NCBI GenBank assembly: GCA_030770425.1
Contig: JASJFT010000191.1
Location: 23,862 to 87,861, forward strand
DNA length: 64,000 nucleotides
Reading direction: 5' to 3'
Source: Darksidea phi
Lineage: Eukaryota > Ascomycota > Dothideomycetes > Pleosporales > Lentitheciaceae
Numbering within the stretch: the stretch's first letter is position 1; every line of letters starts with the position of its first letter. A program made the translations under genes and the position numbers. Below the pieces are notes generated by a model that was given only the letters and a program-made list of their open reading frames with translations, had not been told where the DNA came from and did not search any database. Positions 34,501-48,850 of this stretch are shown one piece after another.

Positions 34501-37402
34501 TATATAAGGGTAGTTAAAATAGTAATATAGCTAACGTAGCTCTAATTCTATAAAGAACGACGTTATATCTACTAGACTAATATTAAAGAATAGATAGCCC
34601 TATTTATATATAATAGGAATAGTTATTTTATCCTTTCGTATAATATAATTAAGGATATTATTAAAGTAGGCTCCTAGTTAATCGGTATCTACTAGTAATA
34701 GTAAGAAGGGTATTAGGGTATCTAAGATATAGTAGATAACTATTCTAATTAAATTCTTAATCCGTATAGTTTCTAAAGATATTATTAAATTCTATCTACT
34801 AAAGCTAATAGTTATATTATAAGGTATCTAGTTAACTTTTATATAGGAGTTCTCGTGTATATATATCTTAAGTTATACTTTCCTAATAGTTAATATTTAT
34901 ATAGTACTAGTATTCTATAGTTCTCCTTAGTATACTATACGGTAATAGTCTTTAAGAAAAAATTAGTTAGTTTAAGATTAATAGTCTTTATTAATTCTAT
35001 AGATATCTTCGCTAGTTATATAATAAAGGTATACTACTAATATAAGATAATTAAGTATACGTTTACTCTCCTCGATATCTTCTTTAGATCTATTACTATT
35101 ATTTTTATACGTAGTATTAATATCTACGTCGTTATTAGAAAGTTCTTTAAAGTTTATAATATAGGTAGCTATCTTATTATATAAGGACGCTTAGTAGTAT
35201 ATATTTTTAAAGGATATAATATACTATATCCTAGCTCTAGAATAATCCGTATAATTATAATTCGATAACTAGTAACCTTCTTTATAATAAATAAAGTATC
35301 TTTTTCTTCTTAGTCTAGTATTATTATCTCTTTCTTATATAGTAAATAGTCTACTATATAGTTAGAATTATCTATACTAGGGTAGTTTATCTCGTACCGG
35401 GTAGTATAAGTTATACTATTAGTTAGTATAGAAAGTATTATACGAGTTCTAGGTATATTAGTTATTACTTTATTAGTTAAGTAAGACTTATAGTACTAAC
35501 TAGAGGTTACTAAATAATCCTTTATACGTTATCTTAGATAAGAGTAAAGCTTATTTTAGCTTATAATATTCGTAATATACTTATAGTACTACTATACGAA
35601 GTTATATTTCCCTATAGAACTATAGACTAAGTATCTATTATATTAGAATAAGCTTATTAATTATAGCTTTTAGTACCTCGTATAGTATCTTATTAGAATT
35701 CTCCTATCTTACCCGTATAAATATTATTATAGTCTAGTTAATATAGTATTAGCTATAGTTAATATCTATATTAAAGTATTTATTAAATACTTCGTATAGA
35801 TACTTCTAAGTTTAGCTAAAACTAATAACTATTAGGTAGTAGATATTCGTACAACCCTTAAGAATATCTAGAAAAATATTTAAATATTAGGACTTATAGA
35901 TCTTAAAATATCTATATAGTTTAATAAAAATTTATATCTTATTAGTAAGAATATTATATAGTTTACTAGTATAGTTATTTACCTTTCTCTATATCTTTTA
36001 GAATTAGATAAGCTTTTCGGGCGGAAGAGGTATATTAATATATTCTTAGGTTAATAGAAGTTCGTACGGGTTATATACCGGTATCGAAGCTAATTAATAG
36101 GGTAGCTATATAGCTAGTAGAGGGACTAAGACTCTTTATATAAAAGAAGGAGGCTTATATAATAGATAGGTAGATACTACTCTCTACTATAGTAAGATAT
36201 CGTCGTATAAAGGGTTAGATATATACCTTAGAGGCTAAGAATCCTATTAGGTATCCTAGAGAGAAGAAGAAGAAGAAGGGGAAGAACCTTATTAGATATC
36301 CTTTCTATTCTTCTTAGGACTTAGTTCTCTCTTTATATTATTATATAGGTTATAGACTATAAGTCTTAGGAATATTAACCTAGAACTCTTAATACTAAAG
36401 TTCTAGTATACGATATCGTATAACTTCTATAATTAGGTAGTCTTAGGATCTAAGACGGGGTATACGCCTCGCTTTTTAAAAATATACTTAAGCTCTCTCT
36501 TAAATACGTAATTAGTACGATTCTAATAACTAATAGTCTAGTCTTAAAAGTCCTCTAGAAAGCTTTATATAAAGATTTCTTCTACTCTACTTAATATATA
36601 TAGTTTAGTAAGTACGTATCTAGTATACGAGTTAAGCTAGATAATATCTTCCTCTAATTTAGTATTAATATTATTAAGGTTAATCCTATTAGTTTAGTAC
36701 TAAGAATCGACCTTATACTTTAGTATCGCTACTAAGATATTTATATTATAGGAGTATTTATTATATAGAGTATTATCCCTTCTTATTATTAGTCTTTTCT
36801 CTTTTATATATAATAATAGTAGTAGGGATTCTTATTCCTATATAGAGGATAAGGATCCTTCCTCGTCCTCTATAGGTAGGGATTAGATAGCTTATTTCGA
36901 CGCTATAGTTCGATTAGTTAGTTATTACTTCTACGTTCGTACGATAGTAAGAGAGAGAAGAGAGAAGAAAGAGGGTAGATAGATAGATAGGTCGTAGGCT
37001 CGCGTTTATATAATAGTAGTTAGAGGGAGGTTATAGTTACGTTTAAGTAACGTATAGGTATAGATTATAGACTTACGTTTATATAATATAGTTAATATAG
37101 TAGCTATACTATTACGTTCTTATTATATAGAAGTAGATAGTATATTCGTTAATTTATTAGCTATCTACTTTTATATAAAAGAAGTTAATCTTCTTTTCTA
37201 TATAGATATACGAGATAGAGTTAGTATATAATACTCGTTAACTTTATCTTTACTTTCTATATAGAATAGGTATAAAATAGAGTCTAGGGTAGTCTAGGAG
37301 GTCTTTATCTTTACTCTTACTAATTTATAATTTTACTATACGGGGTAGAAGCTCGTTATAGTAATTTATTAGCTTCTATCGTATAGTTTAATTACTAATT
37401 AG

Positions 37403-37692
37403 TATTAAATAGTCTATAGTTTATAATAGTAGACTATAGGGATTTAACTAAGTAAATAGCTAGAGTATATATATATACATACGTACGAAATAGAAATAAT
37501 AAAATAATTTAATTTAAAATAATTATTTATAGTTACTAAAGGGACTTTAGATAGAAGCCCCTTTTATCTAAAAGAATCGCGCGAAGCTCCGTATATAGTA
37601 AATTACTAAGGAGATAATCTATATATACGAATCCTACGCGACCGTATATAATTAAACGTATAAGATTAGTACTAGAACTTAGTAAACGAATA
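37403..37692 (-). repeat. Right (5') LTR of the 29922-37692 element
   Basis: 290 bp; followed by target copy GTTAG. Confidence 0.85.
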
Positions 37693-37697
37693 GTTAG

Positions 37698-40615
37698 AAA
37701 CCTTTAGAAGAGTAACTAGTATAAGAGTAAAGTATACTATTATCTTTATATTCTATAAAATATATTTAAACTATATTTAAGTTTATATATTTTTTAATTA
37801 GCTACTTTTTTATATTTTATAGTATAAAGATTCTAGATACTTACTCTATATTATAAATATCTTTAGTATATTAGAACTTATATTATTATTAATAGGCTTT
37901 ACCTTTAAGATAGTTTTATAAGTTATAAAATAATTAAAGAAGAAGTTAAAGTTATTATTCTAATATTATTTAACGTTCTAAAACTTAAAGTAATTATTAA
38001 ACTTTATTAGAATAGGGTTCTTTATAAGACTCTTTAGCTTCGTTTATAACTAAGACTATATAATAACTTTATTATTATTAATAACTTAGTCTAGTAGATT
38101 ATAATATATATTATTCTTAATAAGTATTATAATCTATATAGTACGCTTAAGAGTATTAATAATAATAAAGTTAATTTAAAAGAGATTATTAATATCTCTA
38201 ATCTAATAGTCTATAGCTTAGGTCGTTAGAATTCTTTTTATTAAGTCTAATATAAAAGAGTTTCTAACCTTAATTAGATTAGATAGCCTCTAATAAGTAT
38301 TATCTACTAGAAATAGACTAATTATAGTTTAATAGATATTTACGACTAGTTTAAAGGTTATTTAGATTATTTTAAAATCTACTTTTATAGCTATAATCTA
38401 GTCGACTAATATATCTTAATATTAAAGATTAATTAATACTTTTATTATTTTTACTAAAAGTACTTTATCTAGAACTAAAGTATAAATAGATATAATACGA
38501 AATATATCTAGATAACTACTATCTATTAGAATATTATTAGCTTCTAAGGTTAATAATATAGTAATAGAAGCTAGAAGTTAAGATTATATAAATTTACTTT
38601 TATAAGAAATATTCTTATAACTAGAAGTTCTATTATTTCTTTATATAGATTAGTAGTCTCTATTAGTCGTAGTTATTATTAGAACCTTACTAAAAGATAG
38701 TAATTTATTAAATATCTTTAATATATTTCTACTATTATACTATATATAGATTATAAAGGTTTTAAGAATATATTAATCCTCCTAAATATTTTTAAGATTA
38801 AATAGGTCTTTTAGCTAGTAATTATTCTTATTATCTAATTCTAATTTTTAAACTTATTATTTACTAAACTTAGAATACTACTAGTATATTTTATTAACTA
38901 ATTATATATTAGAATTATTTCGTCTACTAAATAAATAGATATTAAAGTAAGTACTCTTCTTTAAGTAAATAGTATAAAAAGATATACTAATAGCTTTAAA
39001 TAGATATTATATAATATAATTAATAAAAACTTTTAAAATATTAGCTTTTAATATCGACGCTATACTACTAATCCTTAAAAAGAAGTAAGAAGGATTCGAA
39101 TTATAAGGTATATATAAATAGATAGATATAGAAATACTAAGATAGTAAAAGAATTTTATTTAAATAAAGATAAGATAAATTTTTAAGAAGACGTAATAGT
39201 AGAATATAGAATTATATAGGATTTAGTATATAACTATAGCTAGCTTAATAATAATTTAGAAGTCCTTTAGTAGAAGTAGATATAATATTTATATCTAATT
39301 ATATAGTAACTTAATATCTTTTATTCTCTTATTACTACTTAGTAGCCTTTTAAATAATAATAGCCTTATTCTTTATCTTAATTAGAATATTCTACTTCTA
39401 GATTCTCTTCTTTTTATACTTTCTATATATTATAATAGTCTTAATTACTTTCTTTAAGCTTATAATTTATTTATATATAAATATAACTTTATAAGCTAAT
39501 ACTTTAGTACCTTTACTTAGTTAATTAATAGTTATAATAATAGAAGTAGATAATAAGCTCTTATATCTACGTACGCGCTTATAAATTAATATTAATTAAA
39601 TCTCTACTTTATATATATTATTTAATATTCTAGTCTTCTATATAGTCTTTAATAGGGCTATTAATAATAGTATTCTTAGCTTAATATTAAGCTTTAAGAT
39701 TACTACCTTTAGATTATATAGAAATAGACTAGTATCTTAAAAGCTTATATAGATATTCTTCTTTATAATAATCTTATTATAGGTTATATAGAAGATAAGT
39801 AGAAATTTAAACTTTATAATATAGCTAATATAATTATAAATTAGACTATTAATCTAATCCTTATATATATACTTTAATAGTAAGAAATAGTCTATATTAA
39901 GTAGCTATAGAAGATATAATAAATAAATTAGTATATAAAGAGTATAGATATTATTCTTCTTATAAAGATTCTAGAATTTATTTAAGATATAATTATTATA
40001 GTTATTAAGAATTAGTAGCTAGTATACGTCTACTCTATAATCTATTATATATTTAATAAAGTATTTTAGCTAAATAACTTCTAGATTATTATTTATTTAG
40101 TTATTATTATTAATAGTAATAGTCTAATTATCTAGTATATCGTCGTTCTTATACTAGATAGAAAAGTAGTACTAACTAGTAAAGATAATAAAGAATAGAA
40201 TAGTCTACTTAATAGTATTAATTTCTTATATTATAGTAATCTACTTATAATTTTCTAGCTAGATAGCTTTAGTCTATCTATATCTCTCTAAGCTAATAAT
40301 AATTAATTATACTAATATCTTATTTATTAGAAAGCTAGCTTTATTAAAGTTATAAATATTTTAATTAATAATACTCTAAATAGTCTTAGTACGTACTATT
40401 AAATTAAACTAGATTTAAATAATATTAAAATTCTTATAAAAAGCTTACTATTAATTATAAAGTTAATTAAATTATATTTTAATATTATTAATTTACTAGA
40501 TAAAGTTTCTAAACTAGTTAATATCTATTTACTTAGTATTATATATAATAAGTAGTTTATTTATTATATCTTATATAATCTTTAAAGTAGAGGTAAATTC
40601 TTATAAATCTAGCTT
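37698..40615 (-). mobile_element. Probable continuation of the 25519-29916 Ty3 remnant
   Basis: RIP-saturated sequence that would be contiguous with 29916 before the Copia-like element inserted. It ends at the target duplication AAGTA (40616-40620) of the next element, so it continues beyond 63425. I recognise no clear domain; position upstream of a minus-strand RT suggests gag and 5' pol. Confidence 0.45.
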
Positions 40616-40620
40616 AAGTA

Positions 40621-40794
40621 TATAATAGACTAGTCTTAGAGTAGAACTTTAACGAGCGTTAATAATATTATTAATATCTATAAAAGGGGGATAAAAGATT
40701 CTTACTTTATATTTTCTCTTATATAAACGAGCCTCTTTTCTAAGCGAGCCTTCTCCTTTTCGAGATAGATATAGGCTAAGTCTAAGTTATAATA
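40621..40794 (-). repeat. Left (3') LTR, 174 bp, of the split element
   Basis: Matches 63247-63420 end to end with transition differences. Confidence 0.85.
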
Positions 40795-40867
40795 TACCTT
40801 CTTCTCTACTCTATATTATTCCTATATAGTAGGATATTATAGGACGAGTTAGAGGAAGAAGAGAGAT

Positions 40868-41035
40868 TATTTAAAGTAGTAGTAACTAGTTAGATTTACT
40901 ATAGGGGGGAGTTATTCGAAGTAGTAGTAATTAGTTAGGTTTACTACGGGGGAGGGTTATTTAAAGTAATAGTAACTAGTTAGATTTACTACTAAAGCTT
41001 ATTTAAGAATTTACTACTAAAGTTTACTTAAGAAT
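40868..41035. repeat. Tandem array of about 43-bp units
   Basis: Three copies of a unit containing AGTAGTAACTAGTTAG and GATTTACTA followed by a G run, then two shorter copies of ACTAAAG-TTA-TTAAGAATTTA. Lies near the 3' end of the split Ty3 element. Confidence 0.7.
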
Positions 41036-41104
41036 TTATTATTCTACTTATTCGTAGAAGTAGTTATAGTAGTAGAGGTTTATATATTACCCTAGTAGAT
41101 TTTT

Positions 41105-41240
41105 ATAATAGTAATATTATACTTATATTATTTATTTTAATATAAATACTCCCGTTTAGTAAATAGTATAATAATAAGGTAATAAAGTTATATTTATATT
41201 ATTTATTTTAATATAAATACTCCTATTAGACGGATAGTAT
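41105..41240. repeat. Direct repeat of about 80 bp spacing
   Basis: The word TTATATTATTTATTTTAAT with flanking ATAAATACTCC occurs at about 41113 and 41195, each followed by a similar GTATA-rich tail. Confidence 0.65.
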
Positions 41241-44200
41241 AGTAATCTAGTAGAGTTAAAGTAATATAATAAATTATACTTATATTATACGTCTTATATA
41301 AACGCTCTATTATTCTTAAAATAACTTTAACTTACTCTTCTTCTCTTTTAACCTCTTTATTCTCTCTTTTTATACTTCTTACTAGACGTTTTTTATTCTT
41401 ATTAATATTTTTTCTTTATTCTTCTTAGTATCCTTTAGCCCCTATTTCTATATCTCTTCTCTCTTCTTTAGGGTTCTCTTTAGCTTCGTATTAATATACT
41501 TTCTTCTATCTTTTTAACCCTCTTTAGCTTTATATAAATATTTCTTTAAGTTTTTAGAATATTTAGTATAATTAGTTTTATTTTGTTCTTTAGTAGTTCC
41601 TCTACTACTATTAGAGGTATCTCGGGTACTAGTAGAGATAAGCTACTAAAGTATTCTTCTTTTTATTAGTCTTTTATATTTTATAATAATTCTATATATA
41701 TCCCCTTCGTTTACTACTTTAGACTAATTTAGAACTTATAGTCTATCTATTTAAAAGATTATTACTAATATTTAGACTAGTTTAAGATTTAAGATAATTT
41801 TAAAGATAAGATAAATACTATTATTATAGACTTTAATTAAGTTTATTAGAAATATATTTCTTATTTAGCTAAATTTAGCTATATTATATAAGTAGCCCTT
41901 TTTTTATATCTTTTTAGTAGTTCTACGAATTATTATTAATCTTTAATAGATATTATTCTAGTTCTACTACGTCTTATAGTAACTATTCGCGTAGTAAGAA
42001 AACTTACTACTATAATAATATATTATTTATATTAAACTCTAATCTTTATATAATCTTTTATTATTAATATTAGTACTACGATACTATATATATATAGGGT
42101 AATATCTATATTCTAGTTCTAGGTATATATAGTTAGAATAAGAAGAGATCTATATTAGAAACCTATTATTACTTTAATAATAAGTTCTATTAGCTATAGT
42201 AGGATTTTAAAGACCTTTAGATAATAGTTTAGAATATTAATATTATTAATTAGCTATTTTAGACTTCGTCCTAGTATAGTAAGTTAGCTACTAGTTATAG
42301 TCTAGTATTCTTCTTTATAATTACTCTTACTCTAGTCTCTATATTCTCTAACTTACTAATATATTATAGTATTAATATTACGAGCCTTTTTACTACTATT
42401 AGAGCTATATTTTAAGATTTTTATTATAAGTAAAATATCTTTTATAGTTATATTAAAGGTATCTTTAGATATCTTAAAGCTACTAATATATATATTCCTA
42501 TATATTCCTATATCTTTTTTCTAAATATCTTTACTAATACTTATATAGAACTCTCTTAATATACTTATTAGAGATTATACTATATTATTATACTATATTA
42601 TAGAATCTATATACTCTAATTATTAGTACTATAATTTCTACTTATATTTATTTTATTAATATTATAACTTCTACTTATATTTATCTTATTATTATTATAA
42701 CTTATATTTATATTTATCTTATTAGTATTAATTCTTTACTTCTTTATCTTTAATTTTACTTTATTATTCTTATAACTTTTCTCTTTCTTTATATAATTAC
42801 CTTAGGTATTCGTCTTCTTACTCTTTTTATTATTAGGACCTCTTATTATCCCTACTCTATAAATATAGAGAGGTTCTATCTACTTAGTCTTTTTATTATT
42901 AAGAGTCTTAGCCTTTTTTACTTTATCTCTATTAAGAGTATTCTATTCCTTTACCTTCTTATCTAGAGGAGCTCTTCTCTTCTTCTCTTTCTTCTTTTAT
43001 CTTCTATTCCGCTATACTATACTCTAGTTAGGATATTTCTATTAAGAATTAGACTTATAATCTAAATACTTTTATTAAAGATCTAACTTATAACTTAAAT
43101 ACTTTTACTAAAGATTCTACTTATAGTTTAAATACCTTTATTAATAGGACTAGTATTTATTCGAGTACTCTTCTTAATAGTAGTAGTTCTAGTTATAATA
43201 CTATTCTAAATAGGTCGAGTTAGGCCTATAGCTTACTTATTATTAATTTAATTCTTATTAGTAGTAGTTATTTTACTAAATATAATTATTTATATAATAT
43301 TTATTCTAATAAGTAGACGTCTCCGTCTAACTTTAAGAATTTTTTAGATAATATCTAAGATAATAGTAGTAGATTATATTATAGTTATATTAGCTTTACT
43401 TCGTTTATAGTACTATATAAGATAGTTTATTTTTATATATATAGCTACTCTAGTACTTCTACTAGAAAAGGGGCCTTCGTAAATATTTAATAGAAATTAT
43501 TATACTATATATTCTTATTTCTTTCTTACTAGTTTATTATTTTATAATATATTATTCTAGTACTTTTTAAACTTTTAAAGTACCTCTATTTCTATAAAGT
43601 CTTTAATAGGATATTATATAGATTATACCTATCTTTTCTATTATATTAGAACTTACTACTTCTTCTTTTCTCTTATATTCTTTATACGTAGAATTTCTTC
43701 TACCTTCTACTTATCTAGTATTAGATCTTTCTCTACTAGGGTTAGTACTAAGCCTAGCCTAGTATCTATTAGGAGCTAGCTTAGGAGTAGATTATTAGTT
43801 ACCCTTTCTAATAGATTAATATAGACGATTTTATATAGATTTTCTAGTAAATCTAGTATAGTTATAAGGGGGGTTAGAACTATAAGTACTATATATTTTA
43901 CTTATAGCTAATTAAGTTTATAACTAGAATAGTTTATTTTAATATTTTTTATAAAGAATTAGACCTTATTACTAATTTAGAGCTTCTCTACTAGGTATTT
44001 ACTTTAGTTTATTAATTCTTATTATCTTTACTACGCGAATATAATTATAGCTTAGATTAATTCTATACCCCTTTTAAGATAGTTAAGGAAGTAGACTACT
44101 CTTCTCTATAATATCTTTTTTAATAGTTTTAGTATTTTATAGTATTATAGTAGGTTTATATTATACTTATTAATAAGAAGATTTAAACTAACTTCTATAA

Positions 44201-44420
44201 TACTAGAATTTCTATTATTTAGTATAAATTAGTATATTAATAGATACTTAGACTAGTTAATCTATTTAAAGTAGATTATTATATATAGTACTATCTAGAC
44301 TTCCTAGTTTATTCGTTCTATTTCTTTATTAGTTTAGAGGTAGTATACTATTAATAGAAGTTCTTTAATCTTTATAAATTTATAGAATATTATCTAAAAG
44401 AAGTCTAATTAGTCTAAATC

Positions 44421-44688
44421 TATTACGGTCTATTCTCTAGGTAACCTAGTTATTTTACTTATTTCCTATTTCGGTTAGTAGATTAGATAATCTCGAGGAT
44501 TAGTCTAATAGTTAGTTAGTTTATTTAGTATACTAAGCCCTATTCGGGTATAAGAATCCTCTATTCTTATATCCTTATAGCGCTATCTTAGAATAGCTTT
44601 AATATACCAATTCTACTATTAGTTAATTAGAAGACTACCTTAGCTATTATAACTCCTAATTAATTATACTTAGTCCTAAGGTTTTATA
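44421..44688 (+). repeat. 5' LTR of nested insertion 1
   Basis: Starts TATTACGGTC where the solo copy reads TGTCACGGCT; ends TTTTATA where the solo copy reads TCTTACA. Confidence 0.85.
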
Positions 44689-47600
44689 TTATTCTAAGAT
44701 CTCTAATTTTTAGTTAGAGATAGTAGCTAAATATTAACCCCCTAAAATCCTTAGAGGTCTATAGTACTTAGGGTAAATAGCGCGTAGTACTTTCTTAGAT
44801 AAGTTTTAAAACTAATTACTTTAAGTTTTAAGATTATTAAAGTACCTAATATCTCCCTTAAAGAGAAGAAACCTATAAAAGTATTATATAGGGTTAAGCC
44901 TATATTTTAAACCCTATAACTAACTTATCTTTATATAATTAACTAAATTACTAAATTAATATAATAATAAGATAGTAGATACTAAGGACTAAGTAGGCCC
45001 TTTAAGATCTAGTCTATCTAATAAATAGCCCTTTTACTCTATCTTCCTATAGAAGAAAGATAAAGATAAGATATAAGTAATAAGCTAGGTAATAAATATA
45101 TAAGCTACGAGTAAGGCTTAAAGTAGAATTAGAAGCTAAAAGCCCTTCTTTAAAAAAAAAGTATATTAATAAAAACTAACTAAGGCCTATAAACTAACCT
45201 TCTTAAAGGTATTTATTAATAAAGATATATATATCGACCTTTAAATACTTAAGATCGTCTTTCCTTTTTAAGAAAAGAGTATAAGTAAAGATAGCCTTAA
45301 GGAGGAGATTAATAAGTATACTAAAAGAGTTAAATTACTCTAAGAAGAAAATAAATTTTAAATCCTTTACCTAATAAATACTAAAGGATAGAAAGAACTT
45401 CTAGACTATAATATAGTCCGGGATATATTAGTTATTTAGAAGGAATCTAATCTAATTACTAATACCCTAATAAATAATAATCTTTATTTTATTATAGCTA
45501 AAAGACTAGTAAATATTATAGAAGTAGGTATAGTTAGTAGAAATACCTTTATAAATACTATAGCTAATAAGTTTAACTAATTAGCTAAGGAAAGAAATAA
45601 TTATAGAAGATAAATTAAAAAGTTATAAAAAGAGCTCTAATAAGCTTAGAGAACTATAAGTAGGTAGTAGAGTTTAAAAGAAGATCTTAAGTAGTTCTCT
45701 CCTATAGCCGCCTATACTAAGGTTAGACTCGTAGTCCTTTATTAATATAACCCTAAGTTCGCTCTTAAGGCTCTACTATTATAGTATAACCCTAATAGTA
45801 GATAAGATATAGAAGAGATAAGACTTCTTTCTATAATAGTATAACTAAATAGTCTAAATATCGGCCTCTAAAGAATCCCTTTTATTTATTATATTTTACT
45901 TCTAACCCCTAGGCTTCTAAGAAGATTCTAGTAGGATTTAGTCTAGTATTTAATCCTTTAATTAAGCTTCTTATAAAAAAAGCTAATTATTAAACTAATT
46001 ATATTTCTAAACTTAATATAGACTTCTCTATCTAATAAGAACTATTATAAGTATCTATTAGATTTAGATATATTACCCTTTACTATAAAGAAAATAAAAA
46101 ATACTTCTACTTCCTATTCTAGTATCTATTCTACGAGATCCCCGTTAGTCTTACTAGGGTTTATAACTATTACCTTAGATAATAGAATATAGATTCTTAT
46201 TTAAGAAGAGAATATTATAGAAAATTACTAAAGTAAATTTCTATAAATCTCTAACTCTTAGAAGATTATATTCTATTCTAATTCTATTTTATTTAAAAAT
46301 AATAGAAAGTCTAAGTTAAAGAACTAGCTCTATAATATAGAATAGAAACTTACTATTAATAAGGACTAGTATATACGAGAAATCCCCTAGTAGATAGCTA
46401 AGATCTATTAAGTCTATATTATATCTTAACTAGTAGGCCTAGTAAAAGATTATATTTAAATATAACTAAATTTTAAGAAAGAAGAAGTAGACTTTATATC
46501 TAATATAGATCTATTAGAATATATTAAGAAATACTACGAAGATTCCTATATAAAGAAGAAAGTAAAAGTTAAATTCTACTAACTACGTATAAACGCGTTT
46601 AGTAAAGTTAATAACTTTATTAAGAATTTTAAATATTTAGTAATAGAAGTCTATCTACTTTATTACTAGTAGAACGAAGAATTTATAGATAAGCTCTACT
46701 TTAAGTTAAAAAATAAGGTAAATTTATTTAATAATAGTAATTCTACCTTTAATAAGCTCTATAAATATATAACTTTAACTAATAAAGTATTACTTAAGAA
46801 TAATTAGTACTAAAAGATCTAACTTATCTAAAATAATTAATTAACTATCTCTAAAAGAAAGTAGTTAATTATAAGTAGACCCTTCTCTAATAAATTAAAA
46901 AAGAAGTTTATTTATTCTAAAGACGCTTCTAAGCTCTATAACTACTCTTTTAAGAAGTATAAGAAATAAGACTATTACTTTAATTATAAAAAAAGAAATA
47001 AATAGTAAGACTACTCTAATTATATTATATATAAAATAATATAAAATACTATAGAAGTAAAAGTTAATATTATCTTTTTTAATAATTTTAAGAAAGAAGC
47101 TTATTTAAACTTCCTATATAAAGAGAAAAGTAGTTTAGAGTATAACTCTAACGTCTCTTTTATAATATTAAAAAATAAAAGTCGTTAAAGAAGGACTCCT
47201 CCTTAGTAGTTTATATAGAAGTAATTAAACCCCCTAATTATTAATAGCTTATTAAGATACTATAGCTTATTAATTTAAAATTATTTATACTTTTTATTTA
47301 ACTTATAGTAAATAGTCTAGCTATATAGCTAAGGGGATTAGTAGATAGTAGTACTAATATATATCTATTAATCTACTTTAAATATTTAAAGATAATAAAG
47401 AAAAAGCTAAAGCCCGTCTTCTATTAACTAAAGAAACTAATTCTTCTTAATAGATTTAATAGGAAATATAGTTATTTAGTTAATATAACTATCTAAGTTA
47501 ATCTATTAATTTAAAAAAAGAATATATCTACCTAGTTCCTCTTTTATAAACTTAGGTATTATAATATAATATTTAAAAGAAAATTCTTTAAGTAAACCTA

Positions 47601-48479
47601 GTCCTTAATTAATTATTATAACTAGACTTTATACTAGCTAAACGATACCTTAAAGTAGATAAAATATAATCTAACTATTATAAGGAAGCTAGATCTAAAG
47701 CTAGAGCTAGAATACTAAGATAATATTTTATATTATAACGATCTAATTAATTAATAGATTAAAGTATAGAAGAAGGTTTACTTACTTAAAAAGAATCTAA
47801 TACTTAGTTTAAAAATTTCTATTAAAGCCCTTATAATTCTCTAAGAAGAGGTCTATAAGCCTATTAAAGCCCTATTATAAGTAATAAAAAACTAGTAAAC
47901 TACTTCTAAGAAAATATAGAGGAATATAGATAGTAATATTAATAGTAATTTAAGGAGTATTAAATCTAAAAAAAACTAATAAGACTATTAAAAAAATAAT
48001 AAAAAGAAAAAGAAAGTAATATCTATTTCTAATAATCTATTAGGGTAGGTTATTAGTAATAAGTTTAATATATATTTTCTTAAACCTTCTAATATATAGA
48101 AGCTCGTAGATAAGAAAGAAGTTATACTAGAAGTTACTAATCTATATAAAGTTAACTTATTAATTAGAGATAGATAATTAAAAGACTTAGTAGAATAGAA
48201 TATATAAGATATAATAGTAGAGAAGCTCCCTTATAAAGATTACGTAGAAGCTACTTTAGACTACTTCTCTAAGGTTAACTTAGATAAGCTATCCTTTAGA
48301 AGAAAGGATATTAACTATAAAATTATTCTTAAGGATAATATAAATAAGCTTAGTATAAGTCTACTTTATAATATATCCTTTAAATATTTAAAGCTACTAA
48401 AAGCTTATTTAGAAGAGTACTTAAAAAAGAGCTTTATTACGACTAGTAACGTTAACTTCGTCTTACCTATTCTATTTAT

Positions 48480-48850
48480 TAAAAAGCTAGAAGAGAGGTA
48501 GAGATTTTATATCGATTATTAGAAAATTAATATAATTATAAAGAAGGACGTTATAACTATCTTTTTAATTAAAGAAATACTAATATAACTCTTTAAAGTA
48601 AAGGTATTTACTAAGTTAGACGTATATTAAGTCTTCTATTATATTAGACTAGATTCTAATATAGAAGATCTTATAACTTTTAAAATATAATATAAGAATT
48701 ATAAATATTATATTCTACCTTTTAGACTATATAATAGGTTAATAACCTTTTAATACTATATTAATTAAGTACTTAAGGATAAAATTAATAAGATTTATAT
48801 TATTTATATAAATATTATTTTAATCTACTTAGAAGACTCCCTTAAATATA
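48480..48850 (+). pseudogene. Ty3 reverse transcriptase relic (insertion 1)
   Basis: Through stops: RFYIDY-KIN, then KEIL, TKLDVY-VFYYIRLD, EDLITFK, YYILPFRLYNRLITF (family LPFGLTNAPATF with G-to-A changes), then the altered catalytic box near 48797-48830. The order matches a Ty3/Gypsy RT. Confidence 0.8.

Larger units (their letters stand above)
29922..37692 (-). mobile_element. Full-length Copia-like LTR retrotransposon, RIP-inactivated
   Basis: 7,771 bp with two 290-bp LTRs (29922-30211 and 37403-37692) starting TATTAAATAG. Flanks are GTTAA (29917-29921) and GTTAG (37693-37697), a 5-bp target duplication with one G/A change. A pyrimidine run (30216-30236) next to the left LTR is the polypurine tract read from the minus strand, so the element points left. 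Minus-strand relics near 32700-32950 read SLYNIVELGLY, YYNYYKEKLEI and then GIIKI-IDNIL, resembling the fungal Copia-like stretch ending in a QTDD-type catalytic box. Closed by stops throughout. Confidence 0.85.

Noticed and set aside
35593..35605. Exact 13-base match to one arm of loxP (TATACGAAGTTAT), with a similar word near 19604
   Set aside because: No second inverted arm or 8-bp spacer, and TA/CG-rich RIP sequence makes such words likely by chance. No sign of vector DNA nearby.
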